A stretch of DNA of 64,000 nt from Rhizobium sp. NZLR1 (GTDB taxonomy: Bacteria; Pseudomonadota; Alphaproteobacteria; Rhizobiales; Rhizobiaceae), in assembly GCF_017357385.1 (NCBI RefSeq), contig NZ_CP071632.1, positions 2,051,501-2,115,500 on the forward strand. Direction: 5' to 3'. The notes beneath the pieces are model-generated. The model saw only the letters and a list, made by a program, of their open reading frames with translations, was not told the origin of the DNA and did no database searches. Shown one piece after another: positions 51,727-60,975 of the stretch; position 1 is the stretch's first letter; each line of letters begins with the position of its first letter. A program made the translations under genes and the position numbers.

Positions 51727-52917
51727 TCAATCCTCCTGCTGCCGCTCGCCCTTGCGGAATGGGCTGTGCTCACTCAGCAGCTCGCTCATCTGTTCGACAT
51801 CGGCGCGCTCGCGGGCGAGATAGTCGCCGATCGCCCGGCGAAGCCCGGCATGAGCGACATAATGAGCGGAATGTGTCGTCACCGGCAGGTAACCGCGGGC
51901 GAGCTTGTGTTCGCCCTGGGCTCCGGCTTCGACCCGTTTCAGCCCTTTCGAAAGCGCGAAGTCGATCGCCTGATGATAGCAGACTTCGAAATGCAGGAAG
52001 GGATGCTCCTCGATGCAGCCCCAGTGACGGCCATAGAGCGTATCGCCGCCGATGAAGTTGATCGCGCCGGCGATATAGCGCCCGTTGCGTTTGGCCATGA
52101 CCAGCAGGATGTCGTCGGCCATGCGCTCGCCGATCAGCGAATAGAATTTGCGGGTGAGGTAGGGCCGGCCCCATTTGCGGCCACCGGTATCCATATAGAA
52201 TTTGAAGAACTGGTCCCAGATGCGTTCCGTCAGATCGCGGCCGGTCAGCCAGTCGATGCTGATGCCGTTTTCGAGGGCGGCGCGGCGCTCCTTGCGCAAC
52301 GCCTTGCGTTTGCGCGAAGCCAGCGTTTCGAGAAACTCCTCGTGATTGGCGTAGCCCTCATTGATGAAATGGAACTGCTGGTCGGTGCGGTGCAGATAGC
52401 CGTCCATCTCGAAGACGCCGATCTCCTCATCCGGCACGAAGGTGATATGGGCCGAGGAGACGCCGAGCCGGCGCACGACCTCCTTCAGGCTTTCGGCGAT
52501 CGCGCTCTGGACAGGCAGTCGCTGCAGTCCCTCGGCGACAAGCAGACGCGGGCCTGTCGCAGGGGTGAACGGAATGGAGCACTGAAGTTTGGGATAATAC
52601 CGTCCGCCGGCCCGCTCGAAGGCATCGGCCCAGCCATGATCGAAGACATATTCCCCCTGGCTGTGGTTCTTCAGGTAGCCGGGCAGGGCGCCGATCAGTT
52701 CGCCGCCATCAGTCTCGAGCAGCAGGTGATGACCGAGCCAACCGGTCTCGGCGCTGGCCGAACCGGACTCTTCCAGTGAGGACAAAAAGGCGTGGGAGAC
52801 GAAGGGGTTATAGGCAAGCGTCGGGCAAGTCTTCGACGCCCCGGAAAGCCTGGACCAGCTTTCCGGGGAAATCGCGGTGAAGGAGCGTTCTACGCGAATG
52901 GATAGTTCATCGGTCAT
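51727..52917 (-). CDS. FemAB-like GNAT-fold acyltransferase (PF04339 type)
   Basis: 396 residues. LLLETDGGELIGALPGYLKN near residue 68, YYPKLQCSIPFTPATGPRLL near 107, SRKRKALRKERRAALENGIS near 205 and HEPFLH-type block IEEHPFLHFEVCYHQAIDFA near 310 correspond to the peptidogalycan-biosynthesis/FemAB-like family widespread in proteobacteria. It probably transfers an amino-acyl or acyl group; the substrate is unproven. No operon partner; it reads toward the HIT gene with the REP-like palindrome between them. Confidence 0.85.
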   Translation of the reverse strand: MTDELSIRVERSFTAISPESWSRLSGASKTCPTLAYNPFVSHAFLSSLEESGSASAETGWLGHHLLLETDGGELIGALPGYLKNHSQGEYVFDHGWADAFERAGGRYYPKLQCSIPFTPATGPRLLVAEGLQRLPVQSAIAESLKEVVRRLGVSSAHITFVPDEEIGVFEMDGYLHRTDQQFHFINEGYANHEEFLETLASRKRKALRKERRAALENGISIDWLTGRDLTERIWDQFFKFYMDTGGRKWGRPYLTRKFYSLIGERMADDILLVMAKRNGRYIAGAINFIGGDTLYGRHWGCIEEHPFLHFEVCYHQAIDFALSKGLKRVEAGAQGEHKLARGYLPVTTHSAHYVAHAGLRRAIGDYLARERADVEQMSELLSEHSPFRKGERQQED

Positions 52918-52995
52918 GGGGCAGATACGAAGCCTGTGGGAAAATAGTCTCGGCTCTGTCTCAATCTGCGCATGATCGTGGCCAAAAAGCGAGCG

Positions 52996-53715
52996 TCAAA
53001 CTGCCACACGCGGGTCGAAGCCTTCGAAGGTCATCTGATCAGCGTTTGCGAATGTACGCCGGCGCGCCTCTTGGTCACGCACCGTCCAGGTGATGACAGG
53101 CATACCCTTTTCGCGTTCACCGGTGATGAACGCATTCGGCAGATCGTCATAATAGTAGGAGATGAAATCGAGACCGATCTCCATCGCCTTCGCATGCGCC
53201 TCGAATTCCTCCGGCGTGTTGCCATTGGCCGTCAGCCCAAGCGGGTAGACTGCGTCAAGCGTCTTCAGATCGCGCAGCAGCCAGTGGTCGAAGCTCATCA
53301 GCGCCACCTTGCCCTCATAATCCTGAAGCACTTCGAGGACGGCTTCGGCGAAACCCTCATCGTCCGCCTCGCGGCCCTTGAGCTCCAGCACTAGCGGCAC
53401 TTTGCTTTGGACGAGATCGAGGAGCTGGCGCAGCGTCGGCACCTTGTCGGCCGTGCCGCCGACGGCGATCAGCCCGAGTTCCCTGGAGGTGCGCTCGCGG
53501 ATGTCGCCGGTGAGATTGCAAAGCCGCTGCAGGTCCTCGTCGTGAAAGACGACCGGCACGCCGTCGGAGGCGTAATGCAGGTCGCATTCGATCGCAAAGC
53601 CCGCTTCGACGGCGCGCGAGAAGGCCGAAAGCGTATTTTCCCAAACGAGTTTGTTGAGATCGTGATAGCCGCGATGAGCGACCGGCAGGTCCCTGATCCA
53701 GGCAGCATTGGTCAT
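52996..53715 (-). CDS. Glycerophosphodiester phosphodiesterase
   Basis: 239 residues. VAHRGYHDLNKLVWENTLSA at residue 12 has the catalytic His-Arg and Glu-Asn; FAIECDLHYASDGVPVVFHD near 40 has the metal ligands and the second His; and the C-terminal PVITWTVRDQEARR completes the GDPD TIM barrel. It hydrolyses deacylated phospholipids to glycerol-3-phosphate and an alcohol. There is no signal peptide, so it is cytosolic like UgpQ. The start overlaps the ridA stop by ATGA. Confidence 0.92.
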   Translation of the reverse strand: MTNAAWIRDLPVAHRGYHDLNKLVWENTLSAFSRAVEAGFAIECDLHYASDGVPVVFHDEDLQRLCNLTGDIRERTSRELGLIAVGGTADKVPTLRQLLDLVQSKVPLVLELKGREADDEGFAEAVLEVLQDYEGKVALMSFDHWLLRDLKTLDAVYPLGLTANGNTPEEFEAHAKAMEIGLDFISYYYDDLPNAFITGEREKGMPVITWTVRDQEARRRTFANADQMTFEGFDPRVAV

Positions 53716-54182
53716 TCTGCGATTTCCATGATAGCATCGATCTCGACAGCGGCATTGAGCGGCAGGGCGGCCATGCCGACGGCGGCACGCGCATGTTTGC
53801 CGGCCTCGCCGAGCACGCCGGCAATCAGGTTAGAAGCACCGTTGATGACGAGATGCTGCTCGACGAAATCGGGCGCCGAAGCGACGAAGCCGTTCAGCTT
53901 GATGACCCGCAGGATACGGCCGAGATCACCGTCAAGTGCCGCCTTCGCCTGCGCAAGGATGTTGATGGCGCAGAGTTCGGCGCCGCGCTGCCCCGCGGCA
54001 ACGTCAACGGTCTTGCCGAGATGGCCCGAAACGGCGATCTTGCCGCCTTCGAGAGGCAGCTGACCGGAGATGTAGAGAAGATTGCCGCTGATGACATAGG
54101 GAACGTAATTTGCAGCAGGTGCTGCGGCTTCGGGCAGGGTTATCCCCATCTCAGTCAGGCGCTTTGCAATTTCATCGGACAT
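53712..54182 (-). CDS. RidA family protein (YjgF/enamine deaminase)
   Basis: 156 residues starting MSDEIAKRLTEMGITLPEAA. ISGNLLYISGQLPLEGGKIA near residue 32 and RAAVGMAALPLNAAVEIDAI near 135 are the RidA/YjgF-like blocks; the latter holds the usual arginine. Length and N-terminus place it in the longer YoaB/atu-type subgroup. RidA proteins deaminate reactive enamines from PLP enzymes. Translationally coupled to the phosphodiesterase gene. Confidence 0.9.
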   Translation of the reverse strand: MSDEIAKRLTEMGITLPEAAAPAANYVPYVISGNLLYISGQLPLEGGKIAVSGHLGKTVDVAAGQRGAELCAINILAQAKAALDGDLGRILRVIKLNGFVASAPDFVEQHLVINGASNLIAGVLGEAGKHARAAVGMAALPLNAAVEIDAIMEIAE

Positions 54183-54318
54183 TTTCGGCTCCGCTTTTGT
54201 TGTCAATTCTTCAAAAATTATGCATCAAGACTAGAATCTTTAATATGACAGGTTCGAGCCTCGATTTGGCCGAAAGCGTTCTTATAACATCGCGACCGAG
54301 TCCAACAGGAGTTAATGA

Positions 54319-55155
54319 ATGTTCCGATCGAGTCTTGTCGCTCTGCTTCTCGCCAGTGTTTCCGCCAATGCATGGGCGGCTGCGCCCGCGGTAAGCGCTG
54401 CGATCGCGACCGGCCTCGTCGCACATCGCGCCGTCTACGATCTGGAATTGAAGGACGCCTCGGACCGCTCTGGCATCGCCGGCATGTACGGTCGCATGGT
54501 TTATGAGTTCGACGGCAGCTATTGCCAGGGCTTCACCACCAATTTCCGCTTCGTGACGCAGATCGACACCGGCGACAGCGTCCGCGTCAGCGACCAGCAG
54601 ACCAAGACCTTTGAAAACCTCAAGGACGGCCAGTTTACCTTCGACACCAAATCCTTCACCGACGAACAGCTCGACAAGGAGGTCAACGGTGCGGCTCAGG
54701 ATCAGCCGGATGGCGTCAAGGTCGATCTCAAGCAGCCGTCGAGCCGCGAGCTCCAGCTTGCTGAAAGCCGCTTTCCCACCGAACATATGCTCGACGTGAT
54801 CCAGAACGCCAAGGACGGCAAGCGCTTCTTCGAGGCCCGCGTTTTCGACGGCTCGGATGACGGCGACAAGTCGCTGGTGACGACGACGATCGTCGGCAAG
54901 CAGGAGACCCCTGTTGCCGAGGAGGCCGACGCCGGCAATGCCGGCGCCTTCTCCAAGACCGCCTTCTGGCCGGTGACGATTGCCTATTTCAACGAGAATG
55001 CGAAATCCGATGCTTTGCCGGTCTACCGCATGTCCTTCAAGCTCTATGAGAACGGCATCACCCGCGACCTGACGATGGATTACGGCGATTTCGTCCTGAC
55101 CGGCAAGCTCGCCAAGCTGGAGCTGCTCGACCGCAAGGCCGAGGCGTGCAAGTAA
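54319..55155 (+). CDS. EipB/DUF1849 cell-envelope integrity protein
   Basis: 278 residues. MFRSSLVALLLASVSANAWA is a signal peptide; the mature sequence (GLVAHRAVYDLELKDASDRS then GIAGMYGRMVYEFDGSYCQG, and YRMSFKLYENGITRDLTMDY near the end) is DUF1849. In Brucella the homologue EipB is a periplasmic beta-spiral protein needed for envelope integrity, with an internal disulfide. The two cysteines (SYCQG and the C-terminal EACK) are in the matching positions. It is divergent from ridA. Confidence 0.9.
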   Translation: MFRSSLVALLLASVSANAWAAAPAVSAAIATGLVAHRAVYDLELKDASDRSGIAGMYGRMVYEFDGSYCQGFTTNFRFVTQIDTGDSVRVSDQQTKTFENLKDGQFTFDTKSFTDEQLDKEVNGAAQDQPDGVKVDLKQPSSRELQLAESRFPTEHMLDVIQNAKDGKRFFEARVFDGSDDGDKSLVTTTIVGKQETPVAEEADAGNAGAFSKTAFWPVTIAYFNENAKSDALPVYRMSFKLYENGITRDLTMDYGDFVLTGKLAKLELLDRKAEACK

Positions 55156-55356
55156 GCCTGCAGGTTTTTCGACTGTCATAAAACTGTATCATAAAGTTCA
55201 TTATGGTGCGGCGACCAGCGATGATTGAGTCGCCATCTGTCGTCCTGCTCTTCCGGTCGGTGCGATCCTAGCGGCCAATTTCTCGTGATGAGGCCTGTTC
55301 ATTGCGAAAATGGGCCTCCAGACGATTACCTGCCGCAAGCCTGGAAAGCCCGACCG

Positions 55357-56433
55357 ATGGCCGATACAGATCTAGCGACTATTCACAACGCCGCCCTGCC
55401 GGTTGCTGCCGCCGATCCGGCGGAAATTGCCCGCATTTCCGACAGCATCAATATGACCGATCGCGCCGGCATCTCCGTCTATGGCGAACGCGCCCAGCAG
55501 ACGGTCAGCGATTATGCCGACCGGATCCTGCGCGAGGTCCGCAACAAGGATCTCGGTGAGATCGGTCGCCTGCTAAGTGACATCATCCTCAAGTCCAAGG
55601 GGCTCGACCCGGCATCGTTGAAGGATAAGGGGTTCCTCAGCCGCATATTCCTCTCCGCACAGGCCCGGCTCGAGCGGTTCAAGGCGGAATTCGAGGACGT
55701 GGCCGGTCAGATCGACCGGATCGGCCTCGAACTCGACCGTCACAAGGATACGCTGCGGCGCGACATCGCGCTGCTCGACGACCTGCACGAAGAAACCAGG
55801 CAGTCGATCATGCGGCTCGAGGCTTATGTCCAGGCCGGCAAAGCTTTTGCAGAGCGCTTTCGCAGCGTCGAGCTGCCGAGGCTGAAGGCTGAAGCCGAGG
55901 CGGCCGCGACTGGCCCCGGCGGTGGCATGCTGGAAGCGCAAACCTATCAGGACAGCTTGCAGGCGCTCGACCGGCTGGAGAAGCGGGTTTTCTACCTCCA
56001 GCAGGCGCGTCAGCTCGGCATTCAGCAACTGCCGCAGATCCGCATCGTCCAGGCGGGCGACGAGACGCTGATCGAGAACCTGCAGGCGACCTCGGCGCTG
56101 ACGGTGCCGGCCTGGAAACAGAAGATGGTGATCCTGCTCGGGCTGACGCGGCAGAAATCGGCGCTTGAGCTGCAGAAGGCGGTGACCGACGCCACCAACG
56201 ACATGATCCGCCAGGCATCCGAGATGATGAAGGACCAGGCAATCGCCATAGAGCAGCAATCGCAACGCGGTATCGTCGATATCGATACGCTCGCCAAGGC
56301 GAACAGGGATTTGATCGACACGATATCGGGCGTGCTGCAGGTTCAGGAGGAGGGGCGCCGGAAACGGGCGCAGGCCGAGCAGCAGATGGAGCAGATGACG
56401 ATCGAACTCAAGACGGCGATGACCAAGGCGTGA
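55357..56433 (+). CDS. TelA-like toxic anion resistance protein
   Basis: 358 residues, MADTDLATIHNAALPVAAAD. Coiled-coil-rich: ELDRHKDTLRRDIALLDDLH, ETRQSIMRLEAYVQAGKAFA, QLGIQQLPQIRIVQAGDETL and LGLTRQKSALELQKAVTDAT are the conserved TelA blocks. TelA proteins are linked to tellurite and cell-envelope stress resistance, mechanism unclear. Its stop overlaps the GTG of the next gene, the first of three tightly packed partners. The 200 bases upstream hold the promoter; nothing else is seen. Confidence 0.9.
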   Translation: MADTDLATIHNAALPVAAADPAEIARISDSINMTDRAGISVYGERAQQTVSDYADRILREVRNKDLGEIGRLLSDIILKSKGLDPASLKDKGFLSRIFLSAQARLERFKAEFEDVAGQIDRIGLELDRHKDTLRRDIALLDDLHEETRQSIMRLEAYVQAGKAFAERFRSVELPRLKAEAEAAATGPGGGMLEAQTYQDSLQALDRLEKRVFYLQQARQLGIQQLPQIRIVQAGDETLIENLQATSALTVPAWKQKMVILLGLTRQKSALELQKAVTDATNDMIRQASEMMKDQAIAIEQQSQRGIVDIDTLAKANRDLIDTISGVLQVQEEGRRKRAQAEQQMEQMTIELKTAMTKA

Positions 56434-58016
56434 TCGACAGGACGACGATGCGAGCACTGCTTTCAGGCCTGGCGCTTCTTGCCGCTCTGGCTCTTGCCGG
56501 CTGCAATCCCATCGCTCAGGGACCGAATTTCTCGATCGTCTCGGGATCGGAGAATACCGTTCTGCAGCCGATCGTCGAGGAATTCTGCAAGCAGAAGAAT
56601 GCGACCTGCACCTTCAAATATGAAGGCACGCTCGATATCGGCCTGGCGCTGCAGAGCGACCAGGGCGTCGAGCAAGATGCGGTGTGGCCGGCCTCCAGTG
56701 TCTGGGTCGACATGTTCGACACCAGGCGCCGCGTCAAGAGCCTCACCTCGATCGCCCAGACGCCGGTGGTATTGGGCGTGCGCAGGTCGAAGGCCGAGCA
56801 GCTCGGCTGGATCGGCAGGGATGTGTTCATGAAGGACATTCTCGCCGCCGTCGAAAACGGATCGCTGAAATTCCTGATGACATCGGCGACGCAATCCAAC
56901 TCCGGCGCCAGCGCCTATCTTGCCATGCTGTCGAGCGCACTCGGCAACAAGCCGGTGATCGAACCCGGCGATCTCGACGACAGAGCAGTCCAGGAGAGCG
57001 TCCGCTCGCTGCTTTCAGGTGTCGTGCGCTCGTCCGGCTCGTCCGGCTGGCTTGCCGATCTCTACGTCGCATCCGCCGGCAAGGGCACGGTCTACGACGC
57101 TATGTGGAACTACGAAGCGGTGCTGAAGGAAACCAACGACAAGCTTGCCGCCTTGTCGCAGGAACCGCTTTACGCGATCTATCCGGCCGACGGCGTTGCC
57201 ATGGCGGATTCGCCGATCGGTTTCGTCGATCATGGCCGCGGGCCGGAAGTCCAGACCTTCTTCAACGATCTGCTCGCCTATCTCGGCTCTGCTCCCGTAC
57301 AGCAGCGCATCGCCGATACTGGCCGGCGCATTCCGCTGACCGGCGTTGCCGCAAAGCCGGAACCAGGCTGGAATTTCGATCCGACCCGGCTGGTGACCGC
57401 GATCCGCATGCCGGAGCCTGGTGTCATCCGCCAGGCGCTCACCCTTTATCAGGCAGCACTGCGCAAGCCGTCCCTGACCGCGCTCTGCCTCGATTTTTCC
57501 GGCTCGATGCAGGGCGACGGCGAGGACCAGTTGCAGAAGGCGATGCGTTTCCTGCTGACGCCCGACGAAGCGAGCAAGGTGCTGGTGCAATGGTCGCCCG
57601 CCGACCAGATCATCGTCATTCCCTTCGACGGCAGCGTGCGCAACACCTTCATGGCAAGCGGAAACCCGCTGGAGCAGCAAGGGCTGCTGAACGAGATTTC
57701 CCGGCAGAAGGCGGATGGCGGCACGAACATGTATGCCTGCGCCGAACGGGCCCTGCAGCAGATCGCCAGAACCGACAAGCTCTCGACGTATCTGCCGGCG
57801 ATCGTCATCATGACCGACGGCAGGTCCGACGATCAAAGCCGGGCCTTCATGAGCGAATGGATCGCGATGGAGCCGCACGTGCCGATCTTCGGCATCACCT
57901 TCGGCGACGCCGATAAAACCCAGCTCGACAGCCTTGCCAGGCAGACGTCGGCGCGCGTGTTCGACGGTGGTTCGGACCTCGCCACCGCCTTCCGCACCGC
58001 ACGCGGCTATAATTAG
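56430..58016 (+). CDS. Lipoprotein with substrate-binding and von Willebrand A domains
   Basis: 528 residues. The signal ends in the lipobox ALALAGCN (residues 20-26), so it is probably anchored to a membrane. Residues about 30-330 resemble a periplasmic substrate-binding protein (SIVSGSENTVLQPIVEEFCK, then DAVWPASSVWVDMFDTRRR). Residues about 345-525 are a VWA domain with the MIDAS motif ALCLDFSGSMQGDG near 352 and VIMTDGRSDDQS near 455. The GTG start is inside the telA stop; an ATG at 56448 is the alternative. The fusion suggests a metal- or ligand-sensing surface protein acting with TelA and XpaC. Confidence 0.85.
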   Translation: MIDRTTMRALLSGLALLAALALAGCNPIAQGPNFSIVSGSENTVLQPIVEEFCKQKNATCTFKYEGTLDIGLALQSDQGVEQDAVWPASSVWVDMFDTRRRVKSLTSIAQTPVVLGVRRSKAEQLGWIGRDVFMKDILAAVENGSLKFLMTSATQSNSGASAYLAMLSSALGNKPVIEPGDLDDRAVQESVRSLLSGVVRSSGSSGWLADLYVASAGKGTVYDAMWNYEAVLKETNDKLAALSQEPLYAIYPADGVAMADSPIGFVDHGRGPEVQTFFNDLLAYLGSAPVQQRIADTGRRIPLTGVAAKPEPGWNFDPTRLVTAIRMPEPGVIRQALTLYQAALRKPSLTALCLDFSGSMQGDGEDQLQKAMRFLLTPDEASKVLVQWSPADQIIVIPFDGSVRNTFMASGNPLEQQGLLNEISRQKADGGTNMYACAERALQQIARTDKLSTYLPAIVIMTDGRSDDQSRAFMSEWIAMEPHVPIFGITFGDADKTQLDSLARQTSARVFDGGSDLATAFRTARGYN

Positions 58017-58023
58017 GACCGGC

Positions 58024-58641
58024 ATGCGCAACTGGCTCGGCAATGATGGCAACTGGATCGTGGCGGGATTGGCGGCGTCAATCACCGTGCCACTGCTCAG
58101 TTTCATCGCCGGCATGCCATTCTGGATCGCCGCCATCATCGCCCTTCTGCTGTTTGCCGGCCTCGTCATTCTTCTGGCGCCGCGCCGGCTGTTCGAAGGC
58201 CTCGATATCAAGAGCATCGGCAGCGGCCGCGTCGCCTTTGCCCGCGACCTGCTGGAGGCCGCGATTCCCTTTGCCCAGAGGCTGGAGACCGCCGCCGACG
58301 CGATAGGCGATCGAAAGACGGCAACCGCCGTCCGGCATCTTGCCGAAATCGCCGCCGATGTCTTTCGCAAGGTCGAGGCCAAGCCCGAAAGCGCCAATGC
58401 CGTGCGGCGATTCCTCTCCTATTATCTGCCGCGCGCTGCCGAGGTGGCGGAAGGTTCTGCAGTCATCGAGGCTAAACGTGTTCCCGACCCCAAGCAGCTG
58501 GAGGAGGTCCGTGCCGTGTTGGTCAAGCTCGAAGAGGCCTTCGTCCATTATGCCGACAGCCTGATCGATGAGGCGCTGCATACACTCGACACCGATCTGC
58601 GCCTCATTCAGGCTTCGCTCAAAGAGGATATCGGACGTTGA
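58024..58641 (+). CDS. XpaC-like membrane protein (5-bromo-4-chloroindolyl phosphate hydrolysis family)
   Basis: 205 residues. Two membrane spans near the N-terminus (WIVAGLAASITVPLLSFIAG and FWIAAIIALLLFAGLVILLA) are followed by a helical cytosolic part (FRKVEAKPESANAVRRFLSY, YLPRAAEVAEGSAVIEAKRV). XpaC proteins typically occur next to TelA in diverse bacteria, which supports a shared function. The start ATG is 7 bases after the preceding stop. Confidence 0.85.
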   Translation: MRNWLGNDGNWIVAGLAASITVPLLSFIAGMPFWIAAIIALLLFAGLVILLAPRRLFEGLDIKSIGSGRVAFARDLLEAAIPFAQRLETAADAIGDRKTATAVRHLAEIAADVFRKVEAKPESANAVRRFLSYYLPRAAEVAEGSAVIEAKRVPDPKQLEEVRAVLVKLEEAFVHYADSLIDEALHTLDTDLRLIQASLKEDIGR

Positions 58642-59747
58642 TGGCTCTTTCTCGCCGCGCTTTTGGAGTGGGATTGCTCGGAGCCGGCATCGTCGGCACC
58701 GGCGGTTATTTCGCCGTCAAGGACCGGCCCGAACTGCAGGGCCTGCTCGGCACCCGCACGACGCTGTTCGGCTTCGTCGGCGGCGAGAAGGAGGCATTCC
58801 TCTCCGACCCCGACGTCATCAGGGCGCTCGGCGGATACGGCTTGACGGTGGACAGCCGCGTCGCCGGCTCGGTCGAGATGGTTCGTGAACAGGCGTTGCT
58901 GTCGCAGCATCCGCAATTCCTCTGGCCGTCCTCTTCGATCATGGTCGATATCGCCAGGCAGAACGGCATCGGTATCCGCAACGACCGCGTTGTGCTGAAC
59001 ACACCGATCGTCGTCTATTCCTGGCAGCCCGTGGTCGATGGGTTGATCAAAGCGGGATTGGTCACGGTGACGAACGAAGGCCATCATCAGCTCGATCTCA
59101 AGGCGCTGCTCGACGCAATCCTCGCCGGCGTCGACTGGTCGAAACTCGGCGTCAATTCTCTTTACGGCCGCGCCCGCATCGTCTCGACCGATCCCAACCG
59201 CTCCAATTCCGGCTTCATGTTCGCAGGCCTCGTGCTCAGCCTTTTCAGCGGCAATGTCGCGACATCTGGCGATCTTGCCGCTTTCGGCGGCAAGGTGCAG
59301 GCGATCTTCCGCAACATGGGCTTCAAGTCACCGTCGTCAGGCAAACTTTTCGATCAGTATCTCGCAGGCGGCCTCGGCGGCGAGCCGATGATCGTCGGTT
59401 ATGAGAACCAGCTGGTAGAATGGATTCTTGCCGATCCCGCGCGCTGGGAGCGCATCAAGGCAAGCGCGGGCGCAAAGCCGGTGGTGCTCTATCCGCGTCC
59501 GACCGTCTATTCGGCGCATCCGCTGATTGTCGTCGATGAGAACGCCAACCGGCTGATCGAAGCGCTGGTGAGCCCGAAGCTGCAGGAACTTGCCTGGACG
59601 GGACACGGCTTCCGCGGCCCCCTTGGGACCGCCACCGGTAACGCCGACAGCGCAATCGGCAGCCTGCTGCCGGCCGAGATCGATGCCATCCTGCCGATGC
59701 CCGACGCCGGCGTCATGCTGTCGTTACTGCCGACGCTGGCAAGCTGA
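58641..59747 (+). CDS. Substrate-binding-like protein with N-terminal export signal
   Basis: 368 residues, MALSRRAFGVGLLGAGIVGT; the RRAFGVGLLGAG pattern resembles a Tat or uncleaved signal anchor. The body (FLWPSSSIMVDIARQNGIGI, PIVVYSWQPVVDGLIKAGLV, IVSTDPNRSNSGFMFAGLVL and VLYPRPTVYSAHPLIVVDEN) parallels the binding-protein half of the second gene in this operon. The ATG overlaps the xpaC stop by one base. Ligand unknown. As the fourth gene it completes a TelA-VWA/SBP-XpaC-SBP unit. Confidence 0.82.
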   Translation: MALSRRAFGVGLLGAGIVGTGGYFAVKDRPELQGLLGTRTTLFGFVGGEKEAFLSDPDVIRALGGYGLTVDSRVAGSVEMVREQALLSQHPQFLWPSSSIMVDIARQNGIGIRNDRVVLNTPIVVYSWQPVVDGLIKAGLVTVTNEGHHQLDLKALLDAILAGVDWSKLGVNSLYGRARIVSTDPNRSNSGFMFAGLVLSLFSGNVATSGDLAAFGGKVQAIFRNMGFKSPSSGKLFDQYLAGGLGGEPMIVGYENQLVEWILADPARWERIKASAGAKPVVLYPRPTVYSAHPLIVVDENANRLIEALVSPKLQELAWTGHGFRGPLGTATGNADSAIGSLLPAEIDAILPMPDAGVMLSLLPTLAS

Positions 59748-59969
59748 CCGGCGGCTTTCGCAGGAGCAGAGGTCCCGGGACCGGGCGCACAAACCGGGAT
59801 TTTTCGGCGTAAGCCTTGCTTTTGCGACAAAACGAATGTATGGGCACCGCATTCCACACGTAAGGCATGGGATTGTCCGGGAGAAATCCGGATCGTTCCG
59901 CCCGGTGGCATCTTCGAAGAGGATGCTGTTCGCCTTGCGGAGGTTCAACCGGAAAAGGATAACAAAGGC

Positions 59970-60737
59970 ATGGCATTGCCCGATTTTTCTATGCGCCAGC
60001 TTCTCGAAGCAGGCGTCCACTTCGGCCACCAGACGCACCGCTGGAACCCGAAGATGAAGCCGTATATCTTCGGCGATCGTAATAACATCCACATCATCGA
60101 CCTGGCTCAGACCGTTCCGATGCTGTCGCGCGCCCTGCAGGTCGTCAGCGACACCGTTGCCCGCGGCGGTCGCGTTCTCTTCGTCGGCACCAAGCGCCAG
60201 GCGTCTGAGATCATCGCCGACAGCGCCAAGCGTTCGGCCCAGTACTACGTCAACTCGCGTTGGCTCGGCGGCATGATGACGAACTGGAAGACGATCTCCA
60301 ATTCGATTCAGCGCCTGCGCAAGCTCGATGAGATCCTGAACGGCGAAGCCCAGGGCTTCACCAAGAAGGAACGTCTGAACCTCGAGCGCGAGCGTGAAAA
60401 GCTCGACAAGGCCCTCGGCGGCATCCGCGATATGGGCGGCACGCCCGACCTGATGTTCATCATCGACACCAACAAGGAAAAGATCGCGATCGACGAAGCC
60501 AAGCGCCTCGGCATCCCGGTCGTTGCCATCATCGATTCGAACTGCGACCCGGACCTGATCGACTATCCGATTCCGGGTAACGACGACGCATCGCGCGCTA
60601 TCGCTCTCTATTGCGAGCTGATCTCCCGCGCTGCCATCGACGGCATTGCCCGTCAGCAGGGCTCTTCCGGCCGTGATCTCGGCGCGTCCTCAGAAGTTCC
60701 GGTCGAGCCGGCTCTCGAGGAAGCAGCCGAAGGCTGA
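59970..60737 (+). CDS. rpsB: 30S ribosomal protein S2
   Basis: 255 residues, [20 protein letters not shown] then [15 protein letters not shown], with [20 protein letters not shown] and the C-terminal [20 protein letters not shown]. This is the standard bacterial S2 with a short acidic tail. It is the first gene of the rpsB-tsf-pyrH-frr-uppS cluster. The 222 bases upstream carry the promoter and leader; I could not define a regulatory structure. Confidence 0.98.
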   Translation: MALPDFSMRQLLEAGVHFGHQTHRWNPKMKPYIFGDRNNIHIIDLAQTVPMLSRALQVVSDTVARGGRVLFVGTKRQASEIIADSAKRSAQYYVNSRWLGGMMTNWKTISNSIQRLRKLDEILNGEAQGFTKKERLNLEREREKLDKALGGIRDMGGTPDLMFIIDTNKEKIAIDEAKRLGIPVVAIIDSNCDPDLIDYPIPGNDDASRAIALYCELISRAAIDGIARQQGSSGRDLGASSEVPVEPALEEAAEG

Positions 60738-60783
60738 TGAAAGCGGGCGGATCGGAAGGTCCGCCAAAGCTTGCATGACTGGA

Positions 60784-60819
60784 AAGGCCGCTCGCGACTC
60801 ATCGAAGTTCGGCGGCCTT
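60784..60819 (+). terminator. Hairpin between rpsB and tsf
   Basis: AAGGCCGC (60784-60791) pairs with GCGGCCTT (60812-60819), followed by GCCTGTTTC. It probably attenuates rather than stops transcription, since tsf normally needs readthrough from rpsB. Confidence 0.5.
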
Positions 60820-60975
60820 GCCTGTTTCAGGGCGAGGGCATCAGGCTCTTTGCCAGATAAGTTTCGGTATGACGCGTCTTCATCACGCTGTCATACATAC
60901 AGGTACATTTCGTGCCTCAATCCGGTGCCGCGCCGCGCTTTGCGGCCCACCGTATGAACCGACAAGAGGAAGCTA

